DNA of 29,321 bases, taken from an uncultured Eubacteriales bacterium. GTDB taxonomy: Bacteria > Bacillota > Clostridia > Lachnospirales > Anaerotignaceae. The notes under the pieces were generated by a model that was not told where the DNA came from, did no database searches, and saw only the letters and a program-made list of their open reading frames with translations. Below, one piece after another: positions 7,513 through 14,869 of the stretch. Numbering within the stretch: position 1 is the first letter of the stretch; every line of letters begins with the position of its first letter. The translations under genes and the position numbers were made by a program. The stretch lies in the NCBI GenBank assembly GCA_934256695.1, contig CAKQPE010000015.1, forward strand, positions 1 to 29,321, read 5' to 3'.

Positions 7513-8499
7513 ATGTACGAAAAAATTTATTCAAATCCGGATATTTATAAAATTTATGTTCCTCTGCCGAACAATCCGCTTAAAAACCTTAACAGCTACG
7601 TTGTTAAAACAGAGAACAAAAACCTTATTATAGACACTGGCTTTAATATGCCGGAATGTTATGAGTCACTTACAGAAGGCTTAAAAGAGCTTGAAATAGA
7701 CATTGAAAAAAGCGAAATGTTCCTTACCCATATGCATTCCGACCACATAGGTCTTGCTCCTTTTGTTATGAACGCCAACTCCGTAATATATATGAGCAAA
7801 ATCGACTATGACCGACTTCACAACGATTCTCCGGAATATTCATGGGACGCTCTTTACCGCAAATTTATATCGGAAGGATTTCCTAAGGAAGCAATAGCAC
7901 AGCTTCACAAATCCAATCCTGCCGAGGCTTATGCACCGGAAAAAAGTTTTTCGGCAGTAACATTAAAAGACGGAGACAAAATAAAAATAGGAAATTACGA
8001 ATTTACGGCAATTCTTACTCCCGGACATACACCCGGACATATGTGCCTTTATCTTGAGGAAGAAAAACTTATGTTTCTCGGTGACCATGTACTTTTTGAC
8101 ATAACACCTAACATAACATTCTGGACAGGTGTAAGGGACTCACTAAAAGACTACATAGACAGTTTAAACAAAATAAAGAAATTTGACGTAGAAACTGCAC
8201 TTCCGGCACACCGAAAAAATGAAATGGATTTCTACATACGAATTGACCAGATAATAAAACATCACCATGAGCGTCTGGCAGAGTGTCTCAATATAATAAA
8301 GAACAATCCGGGACTTCATGCTTATGACATAGCAGGATTTATGAAATGGTCAATGCGTGGCAAAAACTGGGCTGAGTTTCCTATGCACCAGAAATGGTTT
8401 GCCGTAGGCGAGACAATAGCACACACCGATTACTTACGCTGTCAGAATAAGATATACCGAAAGCTTGAAAACGGCATTTACAAATACTACGCTTTTTAA
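7513..8499 (+). CDS. Metallo-beta-lactamase-fold hydrolase with C-terminal winged-helix-like part
   Basis: This is a 328-residue protein. The metal-binding HxHxDH motif is seen as THMHSDHIG (H73, H75, D77, H78). TPGHTPGH near residue 175, the bridging Asp in LGDHVL and a late PAHR histidine complete the dinuclear site. The last third, about 230-328, is outside the core fold and resembles the winged-helix extension of LACTB2-like members. The family includes glyoxalase II, esterases and RNases; the substrate here is unknown. The ATG at 7513 follows GAAAGGCAG about 9-12 bases upstream. It is monocistronic and followed by repeat H5. Confidence 0.88.
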   Translation: MYEKIYSNPDIYKIYVPLPNNPLKNLNSYVVKTENKNLIIDTGFNMPECYESLTEGLKELEIDIEKSEMFLTHMHSDHIGLAPFVMNANSVIYMSKIDYDRLHNDSPEYSWDALYRKFISEGFPKEAIAQLHKSNPAEAYAPEKSFSAVTLKDGDKIKIGNYEFTAILTPGHTPGHMCLYLEEEKLMFLGDHVLFDITPNITFWTGVRDSLKDYIDSLNKIKKFDVETALPAHRKNEMDFYIRIDQIIKHHHERLAECLNIIKNNPGLHAYDIAGFMKWSMRGKNWAEFPMHQKWFAVGETIAHTDYLRCQNKIYRKLENGIYKYYAF

Positions 8500-8504
8500 G
8501 AGTC

Positions 8505-8593
8505 AAAACCGTGGGACTCTGTCCCACACCCTGTGAACTTTTGAAAAAGTTCAATTAAAACTTTTGTTAAAATGCAATTTCATTGCATTTTTA
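8505..8593 (+). repeat. Three-hairpin repeat H5, downstream of the metallo-hydrolase
   Basis: GTGGGACTCTGTCCCAC, then GAACTTTTGAAAAAGTTC, then the terminator-like AAAATGCAATTTCATTGCATTTTT, all in the sense direction of the gene, 6 bases after its stop. It probably doubles as the gene's terminator. Confidence 0.75.
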
Positions 8594-8616
8594 GTAAACC
8601 CATTTGAACACTCTAA

Positions 8617-8664
8617 AGCCTTCTCCCCGGTGGAGAAGGTGTCACGCAGTGACGGATGAGGGGC
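8617..8664 (+). repeat. Dispersed repeat family C, copy 2
   Basis: AGCCTTCTCC...GGAGAAGGT followed by the inner hairpin GTCACGCAGTGAC and GGATGAGGGGC. It is inverted relative to 143-193 and 14598-14650. Confidence 0.7.
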
Positions 8665-8728
8665 TTTAAATAAACTTTTTTAATCTTTATCATTTGCCGA
8701 GTAAATTTAACTTTGCACTGCTTTTTTT

Positions 8729-8779
8729 GCCGTCCCTGAAAGGGAAGGTGGCAAACCGCAGGTTTGACGGAAGGGTTAG
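8729..8779 (+). repeat. Dispersed repeat family B, copy 1
   Basis: GCCGTCCCTGAAAGGGAAGG followed by CAAACCGCAGGTTTG and ACGGAAGGGTT. It is shared with 29186-29234 and inverted at 14651-14702. The rest of 8500-8880 is AT-rich and empty. Confidence 0.7.
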
Positions 8780-8835
8780 CCTTCTGTATTTAGCCGCAGG
8801 TGAAACGGATAACGGATTTTTTACAACACATAAAT

Positions 8836-8861
8836 AACCTCCTGTCATATGGCAGGAGGTT
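8836..8861 (-). terminator. Terminator of the cytidylate-kinase-like gene
   Basis: AACCTCCTG and CAGGAGGTT form a 9-bp stem around TCATATGG, 20 bases beyond the stop. On the minus strand a short T-rich stretch follows. Confidence 0.7.
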
Positions 8862-8880
8862 AAATTTTATTTTAAGTTAT

Positions 8881-9513
8881 TTATTTGCCGTAAGGTTTTC
8901 TTACTTCCTCGTCGCTTCTTAAATCAAGGTAATCAAGTATAAGCTTTACTGCCGATTCCGGAGTAAGGAAGTTCATATTAATCATAAGGTCATAGTTTGC
9001 GGCATTGCCCCATTTATTGCCTGTATGATAGTTATAATATGACTCACGAGCTTTATCAACCTTACGTACATCTTTTTCAGCATTTTCTCTGTTAAGTCCG
9101 TATTCAGTAACTGCTCTTGCAACTCTTGTCTGGAAAGGTGCATATGTAAATACATTTACCGTATTCTGGTAATCGTTTAATACATAATCCGCACATCTGC
9201 CGACTATAACGCAAGGACCTTTTGCAGCTAAATCACGAATAACCTGTGACTGGATATTAAATATTTTTTCGTTAAACGGCATACCGTAAACCTGTGTTTC
9301 AGGACCCAGTCTTGAAAGAAGGTAAAGGAAGTTATTTCCTGCCTGAAGTTCGGCATCTTTAAATATTTCGTCTTTTATACCGCTTTTTTCAGCCGCCATT
9401 GAGATAAGTTCGTTATCGTAATAAGGAATATTAAGCTCTTTGGAAAGCAACTGTGCAATCTGGCGTCCGCCGCTTCCGTACTGTCTGCTTATTGTGATTA
9501 TTACATTCTTCAT
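8881..9513 (-). CDS. Cytidylate-kinase-like family protein
   Basis: The protein has 210 residues. It opens VIITISRQYGSGGRQIAQLL, a P-loop-like segment in which the usual lysine of GxGK is arginine. It continues with YYDNELISMAAEKSG, CVIVGRCADYVL, and an Arg-rich lid region (FQTRVARAVTEYG). This is the cytidylate-kinase-like family found in many anaerobes; its substrate is not established and it is not the housekeeping Cmk. The start is backed by GAGGGGGAA 5 bases upstream and by a strong promoter at 9556-9584. It lies downstream of the GNAT gene but appears separately transcribed. Confidence 0.85.
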   Translation of the reverse strand: MKNVIITISRQYGSGGRQIAQLLSKELNIPYYDNELISMAAEKSGIKDEIFKDAELQAGNNFLYLLSRLGPETQVYGMPFNEKIFNIQSQVIRDLAAKGPCVIVGRCADYVLNDYQNTVNVFTYAPFQTRVARAVTEYGLNRENAEKDVRKVDKARESYYNYHTGNKWGNAANYDLMINMNFLTPESAVKLILDYLDLRSDEEVRKPYGK

Positions 9514-9555
9514 ATGAATTCCCCCTCTTTGATGGAACTTATATTTTATATTCTT

Positions 9556-9584
9556 ATTATAAGATATATTAATGAAATTTGCAA
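9556..9584 (-). promoter_or_regulatory. Sigma-A promoter of the cytidylate-kinase-like gene
   Basis: On the minus strand: TTGCAA, a 17-base spacer, TATAAT, with transcript start near 9549. Confidence 0.7.
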
Positions 9585-9676
9585 CATTAAATGCACTATT
9601 TTAAGTACAAAATCCAAAAATATTTCAAAATATTTCAGTTTTTTCTTATCTGTTTGTGTAATATGCACATTTGTAT

Positions 9677-10165
9677 TCAGAATTCAAGAAGCATATCGTA
9701 CCATACGGCACCGCCGTGAACCGACTTTGATACACCTAAATTTTTGTATCCGAATTTCTCATAATAGTGTATCAGCTTGTCCTTGCAGGTAAGAATAAGC
9801 CCTTTTCTGCCCTTCTTTCTTGCGTCCTCTATAATATGGTTCATAAGTTCTGCGGCAATGCCATTCTTTCTCTTTTCCGGTATAACGTCAAGACCGAATA
9901 TCGACTGGTATGCACCATTTGGATTATGTAAAGACGAATCCTCAAACATTTCGTCTGTTATTGTTACAGAGTCCGTAACAGCACCGTTTATAAACCCTAT
10001 CGCTTTTCCGTTTTCTTCCGCAATAAAGAAAGAATCTGCAAAAGTTTTGAGTCTGTCCTCAAAAGATTCTCTTGTTGCCGCCTCCGCAGCAGGAAAACAT
10101 ACTGCCTCTATTTCCGTCACTGTGTCAAGGTCGTTAAGTGCTGCATTTCTTATAGTAATACCCAT
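9677..10165 (-). CDS. GNAT-family N-acetyltransferase (arylalkylamine type by eye)
   Basis: This 162-residue single GNAT domain has an N-terminal IRNAALNDLDTVTEIE, the CFPAAEAATRESFEDRL region, and the acetyl-CoA loop in GLDVIPEKRKNGIAAELM (the R/Q-x-x-G-x-A motif as RKNGIA near 119-124). It ends with YYEKFGY and HGGAVWYDM. The spacing of CFP..EAA, GFING, H-x-P and YYEKFG resembles the arylalkylamine (serotonin-type) N-acetyltransferase subgroup, but the amine substrate is not deducible. The ATG follows AGAAGGAGA 6 bases upstream. No hairpin terminator is seen between it and the next gene. Confidence 0.85.
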   Translation of the reverse strand: MGITIRNAALNDLDTVTEIEAVCFPAAEAATRESFEDRLKTFADSFFIAEENGKAIGFINGAVTDSVTITDEMFEDSSLHNPNGAYQSIFGLDVIPEKRKNGIAAELMNHIIEDARKKGRKGLILTCKDKLIHYYEKFGYKNLGVSKSVHGGAVWYDMLLEF

Positions 10166-10287
10166 TTTTTATTCTCCTTCTTAAATATCCGTTTTTTCTT
10201 TTTATTTTAGCAAAAAAATAAAGCCTTTTAAAGACTTTAAGATTTGTTTTTTACACAGAAAAATTGTGTGTTTAAATTATTTCCCTT

Positions 10288-10341
10288 AGCAAATAAAAAA
10301 TGAGGGAATAATTATGTCAGATTGGACATAAATTACCCCTC
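10288..10341 (-). terminator. Terminator of fba
   Basis: GAGGG plus an A/T arm plus ATGTC pairs with GACAT plus an A/T arm plus CCCTC (10302-10341). On the minus strand it is followed by CATTTTTTATTT, a good U run. Confidence 0.7.
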
Positions 10342-10383
10342 TTCTGTCTCGCTTTGCTTGACACCTTCCCTTTCAGGGACGGC
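10336..10383 (-). repeat. Hybrid of repeat families C and B
   Basis: It begins CCCCTC...GACACCTTCCC as in family C but ends CCTTTCAGGGACGGC as in family B. It overlaps one arm of the fba terminator. Confidence 0.6.
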
Positions 10384-10406
10384 TTTAATCCGATAAATTA
10401 TTTTTC

Positions 10407-11354
10407 TCAGTTCATTGAATTTTCACAGCCGAGTACATTTTTAATCTTGTATTCAACCATAGCTTCAATATCATTTCTTCCGTCACCAAGGTATCCTCTT
10501 GGGTCAAATGCTTCCGGCTTTTCAACAAGAGATTTTCTTACGGCAGCTGTCATTGTAAGACGAATATCTGTATCCATATTGATTTTGCATACAGCCATTT
10601 CAGATGCTTTTCTGAGCATTTCAACAGGCATGCCCTTTGCACCTTTAATCTGTCCGCCAAACTCATTGCATACTGCAACTGTGTTCTGGTCTACGGAAGA
10701 TGCACCGTGAAGAACTATAGGGAAATTATGGAAACCTGCTTCTTCAAGTTTGTCTGTTATAGCCTGAAGTCTTTCAAAGTCAAGCTTAGCTTCTCCTTTG
10801 AATTTATAAGCACCATGGCTTGTACCGATTGCAACTGCAAGTGAGTCAACTCCTGTACGTTTTACAAAATCAACAGCCTGATCAGGATCTGTATATGTTG
10901 CATTTCCGGCTTCAACCTTAACTTCGTCCTCAACACCTTCAAGCTTTCCAAGCTCAGCTTCAACAACAACACCTCTTGCATGAGCATAGTCAACTATTTC
11001 TTTTGTTTTGGCTACATTTTCTTCATAATCAAAATGAGAACCATCAAACATAACCGAAGTAAAGCCATATTCTATACACTTTTTGCAAGTTTCAAAATCA
11101 GGGCCGTGGTCAAGATGAAGTGCAATATCTATACCTGTTTCTTCAACAGCGGCTTCTACCATTTTTTTGATATAAAGCGGATGAGCATATTTAAGAGCAC
11201 TCTTGGAAACCTGAAGAATAACTGCTGAATTGTGCTTTTTACATGAGTCAACAATACCCTGTATAATTTCCATATTGTTGATATTAAATGCACCTATAGA
11301 GTAATTTCCTTTGAATGCCTTTTCAAACATATTTTTTGTTGTTACTAAAGCCAT
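10407..11354 (-). CDS. fba: Class II fructose-bisphosphate aldolase
   Basis: This 315-residue zinc aldolase of glycolysis and gluconeogenesis interconverts fructose-1,6-bisphosphate and two triose phosphates. Visible features are GAFNINNME near the start, the zinc/catalytic LHLDHG (80-84), FDGSHFDYEEN, EAELGKLEG, AIGTSHGAYKF, the LHGASS phosphate loop and KINMDTDIR near the C-terminus. The ATG at 11354 has AAGGTGG 9 bases upstream; the in-frame ATG at 11372 would add six residues and has no ribosome site. It is monocistronic, with a strong promoter at 11403-11431 and a terminator at 10288-10341. Confidence 0.96.
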   Translation of the reverse strand: MALVTTKNMFEKAFKGNYSIGAFNINNMEIIQGIVDSCKKHNSAVILQVSKSALKYAHPLYIKKMVEAAVEETGIDIALHLDHGPDFETCKKCIEYGFTSVMFDGSHFDYEENVAKTKEIVDYAHARGVVVEAELGKLEGVEDEVKVEAGNATYTDPDQAVDFVKRTGVDSLAVAIGTSHGAYKFKGEAKLDFERLQAITDKLEEAGFHNFPIVLHGASSVDQNTVAVCNEFGGQIKGAKGMPVEMLRKASEMAVCKINMDTDIRLTMTAAVRKSLVEKPEAFDPRGYLGDGRNDIEAMVEYKIKNVLGCENSMN

Positions 11355-11402
11355 TGGAAAACCACCTTTCATTTGTAAAAAATTATTTTTAGTTATATAT
11401 TT

Positions 11403-11431
11403 ATTATAATACCCTCTAAGAATTTATACAA
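11403..11431 (-). promoter_or_regulatory. Sigma-A promoter of fba
   Basis: On the minus strand: TTGTAT, a 17-base spacer, TATAAT. The transcript would start near 11396, about 42 bases before the ATG. Confidence 0.7.
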
Positions 11432-11524
11432 GAATTTATTCTGTCTTATTATGCCGAATAGAAAAATGTTAACAATAAAAAATATAAATTTTTTGTAAAA
11501 TTACTATTCTCATTGTAATCTATT

Positions 11525-11534
11525 TGTGATAGAA
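11525..11534 (+). promoter_or_regulatory. Possible extended -10 promoter of lspA
   Basis: TGATAGAAT fits the TGnTATAAT extended -10 form; no good -35 is visible. It lies about 55 bases before the lspA start. Confidence 0.3.
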
Positions 11535-11591
11535 TATTGTTTAGAAAAATAGTAACACTGTTTTGGATATTCCATAAACAGGGAGGTAAAA

Positions 11592-12044
11592 ATGGTATAT
11601 GTATTTATCATTCTGACCATAATATCAGCAGACCTATTTACAAAGAAACTGATACATGATAAACTTTTTGTAGAAGAAAAGAAAGAAATAATAAAAGATA
11701 AATTCTATATCTGGCACAGAGAAAATAAAGGTTTCTCTTACGGCAAACTTTCGCAAAAACCTAATTTGGTAAAATATGTTTCAGGTTTTACCTGTATTGT
11801 CGGTTCAGCTATGATGTTTCTTCTTTCATCTGAGAAAAGGTCGGTTTTGTTTAAATTAAGTTTCAGTATGTGCCTTGGCGGTGCTTTGGCAAACCTTATT
11901 GACAGAATTAAAAAAGGCTCTGTTACCGATTTTATATTTTTCAAATTATTTAAGAATGCACCTGTATTTAACATAGCCGATATTTTTATAGTTTTCGGCT
12001 GTATGATATTTTTTATCAGGTCATTAAAAGAATTGTTTAAATAA
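11592..12044 (+). CDS. lspA: Lipoprotein signal peptidase (prolipoprotein signal peptidase II)
   Basis: This 150-residue protein has about four membrane segments (near 1-16, 61-79, 84-103, 122-142). The two catalytic aspartate motifs are present: NLIDR (101-105) and FNIAD (126-130), with GSVTDF between. The usual N-x-G-x-x-F box appears as NKGFSYG. LspA removes signal peptides from diacylated prolipoproteins in the cytoplasmic membrane. GGGAGG lies 6 bases before the ATG. The gene is followed almost without a gap by the 6S RNA, which may share its transcript or start inside its 3' end. Confidence 0.93.
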   Translation: MVYVFIILTIISADLFTKKLIHDKLFVEEKKEIIKDKFYIWHRENKGFSYGKLSQKPNLVKYVSGFTCIVGSAMMFLLSSEKRSVLFKLSFSMCLGGALANLIDRIKKGSVTDFIFFKLFKNAPVFNIADIFIVFGCMIFFIRSLKELFK

Positions 12045-12051
12045 GTTTATA

Positions 12052-12236
12052 TTCCTGGATTGTACGAAAACCAATTATTTTTGAACCTACATTATTGATT
12101 CGGGAGTCCTATAAAGAGTTTCTATGTCAGGCCTCTTACTAATTCCCTTTGGGCTGAGGAAGACAAAACAAAACGCTTGCGGACACCCACCTAGCTAAGG
12201 CTAGGTGTCAAAAAATTGGAACGGCAGTCCGGGATT
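12052..12236 (+). ncRNA. ssrS: 6S RNA
   Basis: The RNA is about 180 bases long. The ends pair as a 10-bp closing helix (CCTGGATTGT at 12054 with GGCAGTCCGGG ending at 12233, including G-U pairs), and CCAATT (12071) pairs with AATTGG (12215). The middle holds sequence blocks I recognise from clostridial 6S RNA: CGGGAGTCCTATAAAGAG, CTATGTCAGG, AGGAAGACAAAACAAAAC, and the 3' hairpin CACCTAGC...GCTAGGTG. A T-rich stretch follows. 6S RNA mimics an open promoter and binds sigma-A RNA polymerase in stationary phase. The start is set by the closing helix; no promoter was found, and any would lie within the end of lspA. Confidence 0.85.
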
Positions 12237-12251
12237 ATTTTTTGCTTAAAA

Positions 12252-12338
12252 AACCTTGAGACTCTGTCTCAAACTCTGCAAGCCTTTGAAAAGGCTTGAC
12301 CTAAACTTTTATTAAAACGCAATTTCATTGCGTTTTTC
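12252..12338 (+). repeat. Three-hairpin repeat H6, downstream of 6S RNA
   Basis: TGAGACTCTGTCTCA, then AAGCCTTTGAAAAGGCTT, then AAAACGCAATTTCATTGCGTTTT, in sense with lspA and 6S RNA. It is paired with inverted copy H7. Confidence 0.8.
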
Positions 12339-12367
12339 GGCAAAAAACAATATTTTATATTTTAACT

Positions 12368-12407
12368 AAAAAAGCAATTTAAAACTATTTGTTTTAAATT
12401 GCTTTTT
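12368..12407. terminator. Bidirectional terminator between 6S RNA and coaX
   Basis: AAAAAGCAATTTAAAAC and its perfect complement enclose TATTT. It has the same position and design as the stem at 5230-5268, but the GC-bearing part differs on both arms (GCAATT/AATTGC here versus GCCTTT/AAAGGC there). Confidence 0.85.
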
Positions 12408-12474
12408 ATTAAAAGTTTTGATCCAACTTTTTCAAAAGTTGGTCGGGGCATTGGGGTGAAACCCCAAGGTCTTT
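12408..12474 (-). repeat. Three-hairpin repeat H7, abutting the coaX stop codon
   Basis: On the minus strand the coaX stop TAA is followed directly by AGACCTTGGGGTTTCACCCC, then CCAACTTTTGAAAAAGTTGG, then the terminator at 12368-12407 as hairpin 3. Confidence 0.8.
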
Positions 12475-13240
12475 ACTTATTTCTGTCGTAAATTATCTTT
12501 ATGCCCGTTAAAGTAAGCACAGGGTCGTATACGTCAAAAATCTCTCTGTTCGGATCAATTATGTTGGCAAGCCCGCCTGTAGCCACTACCTTTGCATCGG
12601 GGATATTAAGCCCTTCTTTAAGTGCATTTATAATCCCTATTGTTTCACCTATTCTTCCGGCTACTATGCCTATCTGAAGACTTGAAACAGTGTCCTTTGC
12701 AATAATGCTTTTAGGTGATACCAGTTCTACCTTCGGAAGCTGTGCCGAACGGCTGTACAGCTCATCTGCACATATCTTAACACCTGCTGTTATAAAACCG
12801 GTTATAAACTCATTTTTTTCATTTATAACATCAAATGTATTGGCTGTACCGTAATCTATTACTATTGCCGGTGTTCCATAAAGCTCTTTTGCCGCTACAA
12901 CATCAACTACTCTGTCTATACCACATTCCTTTGGGTTATCTCTTACTATTGTTATTCCCAAATCCATATCGGCAGAGACAACCATAGGCTCTATGCCTAT
13001 ATATTTTTTTATACTGTGCGTAAGAGAATACATTATGTTCGGCACAACAGAAGCTATTATAGCACCTGTAATTTCTTTTAAATCTATGTTATCGTCTTTA
13101 AAAAACGAATTTATTATAATACCTATTTCGTCTGATGTACGGTTTGTCTGTGTGTTCATACGCCATGTTTTTATAAGGCTGTCGCCTTTGTAAAGCCCTA
13201 TAACCATATTGGTATTGCCCACATCTATTACAAGAAGCAT
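12473..13240 (-). CDS. coaX: Type III pantothenate kinase
   Basis: This 255-residue ASKHA-fold kinase phosphorylates pantothenate, the first step of coenzyme A synthesis. The family motifs are intact: phosphate-1 loop DVGNTN (6-11), TSDEIG, the pantothenate/catalytic GIDR (107-110, with the general-base Asp at 109), phosphate-2 loop DYGTANTFD (129-137) and the late ATGG loop. GGAGGAG precedes the ATG. It is the second gene of a tandem pair, 29 bases downstream of a same-length paralogue that lacks these residues. Its stop codon touches repeat H7. Confidence 0.95.
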   Translation of the reverse strand: MLLVIDVGNTNMVIGLYKGDSLIKTWRMNTQTNRTSDEIGIIINSFFKDDNIDLKEITGAIIASVVPNIMYSLTHSIKKYIGIEPMVVSADMDLGITIVRDNPKECGIDRVVDVVAAKELYGTPAIVIDYGTANTFDVINEKNEFITGFITAGVKICADELYSRSAQLPKVELVSPKSIIAKDTVSSLQIGIVAGRIGETIGIINALKEGLNIPDAKVVATGGLANIIDPNREIFDVYDPVLTLTGIKIIYDRNK

Positions 13241-13269
13241 ATATCAATTCTCCTCCCTGTTTATATTTC

Positions 13270-14037
13270 TTACTTATTCATGTCATACAAAAGTCTCATG
13301 CCTTTAAATGATAAAAATGGATCATATACATCAAAAAAATGCTCCGCACAATTAATGCTTCTTGCAAAACCGCCTGTAGCAACCGTTTTAATATCACTTA
13401 ATCCAAGCTCATCTTTTATACGGTTTACTATATACTGAGCTTCTCCAACATGACCGTAATATATGCCTGCCTGTATACATTCAACCATGTTTCGGCAATA
13501 TATGCTATCAGGTTTTTTTAGTTCAATCTTTGGCAGCTGTGCCGTCTTTTTATAAAGAGCCGAAGCACATATATCTATTCCGGGCGCAGTTATGCCTGTT
13601 ATAAAAACACCGTTTTTGTCAAAAACATCAAATGTCGTAGCAGTTGAATAATCTATAACAATAGCCGGTCCGCCATAGAGTTTATATGCCGCTGCCATGT
13701 TTACAAGACGGTTATTTCCAAGCTGGCTCGGGTAATCCATATCGAGTTTTATACAGCTTTTAATATCTAAGTTTACAACAAGCGGATCTATTGCGAAATA
13801 TTTCTTCAGTCCATGTGTAAGAGAATACATTATGTTTGGCACAACAGATGATATAACTATCGTTTCCAAACGTGATATATCAACTTTTTCAAATACACAG
13901 AATTTGTAAATCATATTCCCTATTTCGTCCGATGTCTGCATACTGTTTGTTGCCATTTTGAAACGGTATTTAATATCATATCCGTCCATAACACCTATAT
14001 CTATATTCATATTGCTCACATCAAGAGCCATCAGCAT
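13270..14037 (-). CDS. CoaX paralogue lacking key catalytic residues (degenerate type III pantothenate kinase)
   Basis: It has the same 255 residues as its neighbour, with motifs falling at identical positions. DVGNTN is DVSNMN (6-11), GIDR is GNNR (107-110, so the catalytic Asp is Asn), and DYGT is DYST (129-132). TSDEIG, SVVPNIMYSLTH, TAQLPKIEL and the ATGG loop are retained. The reading frame is open, with AAGGAGG before the ATG, so it is not a pseudogene in the ordinary sense. It is likely inactive or altered, perhaps a regulatory or dimer partner of CoaX; type III kinases are dimers. It is the first gene of the pair. Confidence 0.85.
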   Translation of the reverse strand: MLMALDVSNMNIDIGVMDGYDIKYRFKMATNSMQTSDEIGNMIYKFCVFEKVDISRLETIVISSVVPNIMYSLTHGLKKYFAIDPLVVNLDIKSCIKLDMDYPSQLGNNRLVNMAAAYKLYGGPAIVIDYSTATTFDVFDKNGVFITGITAPGIDICASALYKKTAQLPKIELKKPDSIYCRNMVECIQAGIYYGHVGEAQYIVNRIKDELGLSDIKTVATGGFARSINCAEHFFDVYDPFLSFKGMRLLYDMNK

Positions 14038-14064
14038 TTTTATGCCTCCTTAAAAATATAAATA

Positions 14065-14098
14065 CCGATTGATAATAGCATTTTAATCGTTATTTATT
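14065..14098 (-). promoter_or_regulatory. Possible promoter of the coaX pair
   Basis: On the minus strand: TTGAAT, an 18-base spacer, TAAAAT. The next candidate -10 (TATTAT) lies just downstream without a good -35. Coordinates are approximate. Confidence 0.35.
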
Positions 14099-14187
14099 TA
14101 TCAATTCAAAAAGTACAAATTCGCTTTATTATATCAACATGAGCATTTTTTTTCAACTGTTTGGCAATAATTTCCTTTAACAGAACA

Positions 14188-14277
14188 AGACCTTGGGGTT
14201 TCACCCCAAACCCTGACCAACTTTTGAAAAAGTTGGATCAAAACTCTTATTAAAACGCAATTTCATTGCGTTTTTCG
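14188..14277 (+). repeat. Three-hairpin repeat H8
   Basis: The cleanest single copy: AGACCTTGGGGTTTCACCCC, CCAACTTTTGAAAAAGTTGG, AAAACGCAATTTCATTGCGTTTT. It lies in the divergent gap between the coaX pair and the CBS protein gene, not behind any gene in its own direction. Confidence 0.8.
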
Positions 14278-14454
14278 GGACAAAATTATAAGCTGTGTTA
14301 TTAAGATTTGGCTTTTCAAAAATTTTGCCGAATAAAATCTCTCTTGTATTGCTTTTAGCCTTCCATTTCTTGGAAGGCGTCAACGTCCCGTTCCGATTTA
14401 ATTAATAATAAATTCTGTATCCGTTGCCAAAAACTTTACAAGGCTTGTTTCCGG

Positions 14455-14562
14455 AGGCACATGGAATGTGCGGTCTTAAAGAGTTTTTAAAGGTGCAGGG
14501 AACTTTTCCGATAAAAAAGTTCCTGCAAATCCCTCTTTCCCATTTGGGAAAAATTAAATTTA
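14455..14562 (+). repeat. Dispersed repeat family D, copy 2
   Basis: Second copy of the block at 1-113, again followed by a family C repeat in the same orientation. The GCACATGGAATGTGC hairpin is identical; the CAGGGAACTTTT stem carries substitutions that keep pairing. A separate CCTTCCATTTCTTGGAAGG hairpin lies at about 14361-14379. Confidence 0.75.
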
Positions 14563-14597
14563 ATTCGTTTTATTAAAACTTTGTATAAAAATCTTTT

Positions 14598-14650
14598 CCC
14601 CTCATCCGTCACAGCTATCGCTGTGCCACCTTCTCCATAAGGGAGAAGGC
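14598..14650 (-). repeat. Dispersed repeat family C, copy 3
   Basis: CCCCTCATCCG, then an inner hairpin CACAGCTATCGCTGTG, then CACCTTCTCC...GGAGAAGG. The inner stem differs wholly from the other copies but still pairs. Confidence 0.7.
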
Positions 14651-14702
14651 AAACCCTTCCGTAAAACCTACGGTTTGCCACTTTTCCTTTCAGGGACGGC
14701 TT
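14651..14702 (-). repeat. Dispersed repeat family B, copy 2
   Basis: AACCCTTCCGT, AAACCTACGGTTTG and CCTTTCAGGGACGGC; the inverse of 8729-8779. Confidence 0.7.
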
Positions 14703-14805
14703 TCGAAGTGGCTTTCAGTTCGATAAGTTTATAAATTGCTGAGGTTTTAAGCGAAATATTAAAATCCCAACTTTGTTAAATTTCGCTTAAACACTAATGT
14801 CTTTA

Positions 14806-14834
14806 TTGACACAAATACAGATATTTGTTATTAT
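14806..14834 (+). promoter_or_regulatory. Strong sigma-A promoter of the CBS membrane protein gene
   Basis: TTGACA, a 17-base spacer, TATTAT. The transcript starts near 14841, giving a leader of about 110 bases with a stable hairpin. Confidence 0.85.
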
Positions 14835-14869
14835 GTAAGGCAATAATGGTATTTTTGTATCATTTACAG

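Noticed and set aside
14201..14383. 60-residue open frame on the minus strand
   Set aside because: It is formed by repeat H8 and an adjacent hairpin.
14487..14681. 64-residue open frame on the minus strand
   Set aside because: It is formed by repeat families D, C and B; its peptide is a translation of hairpins.
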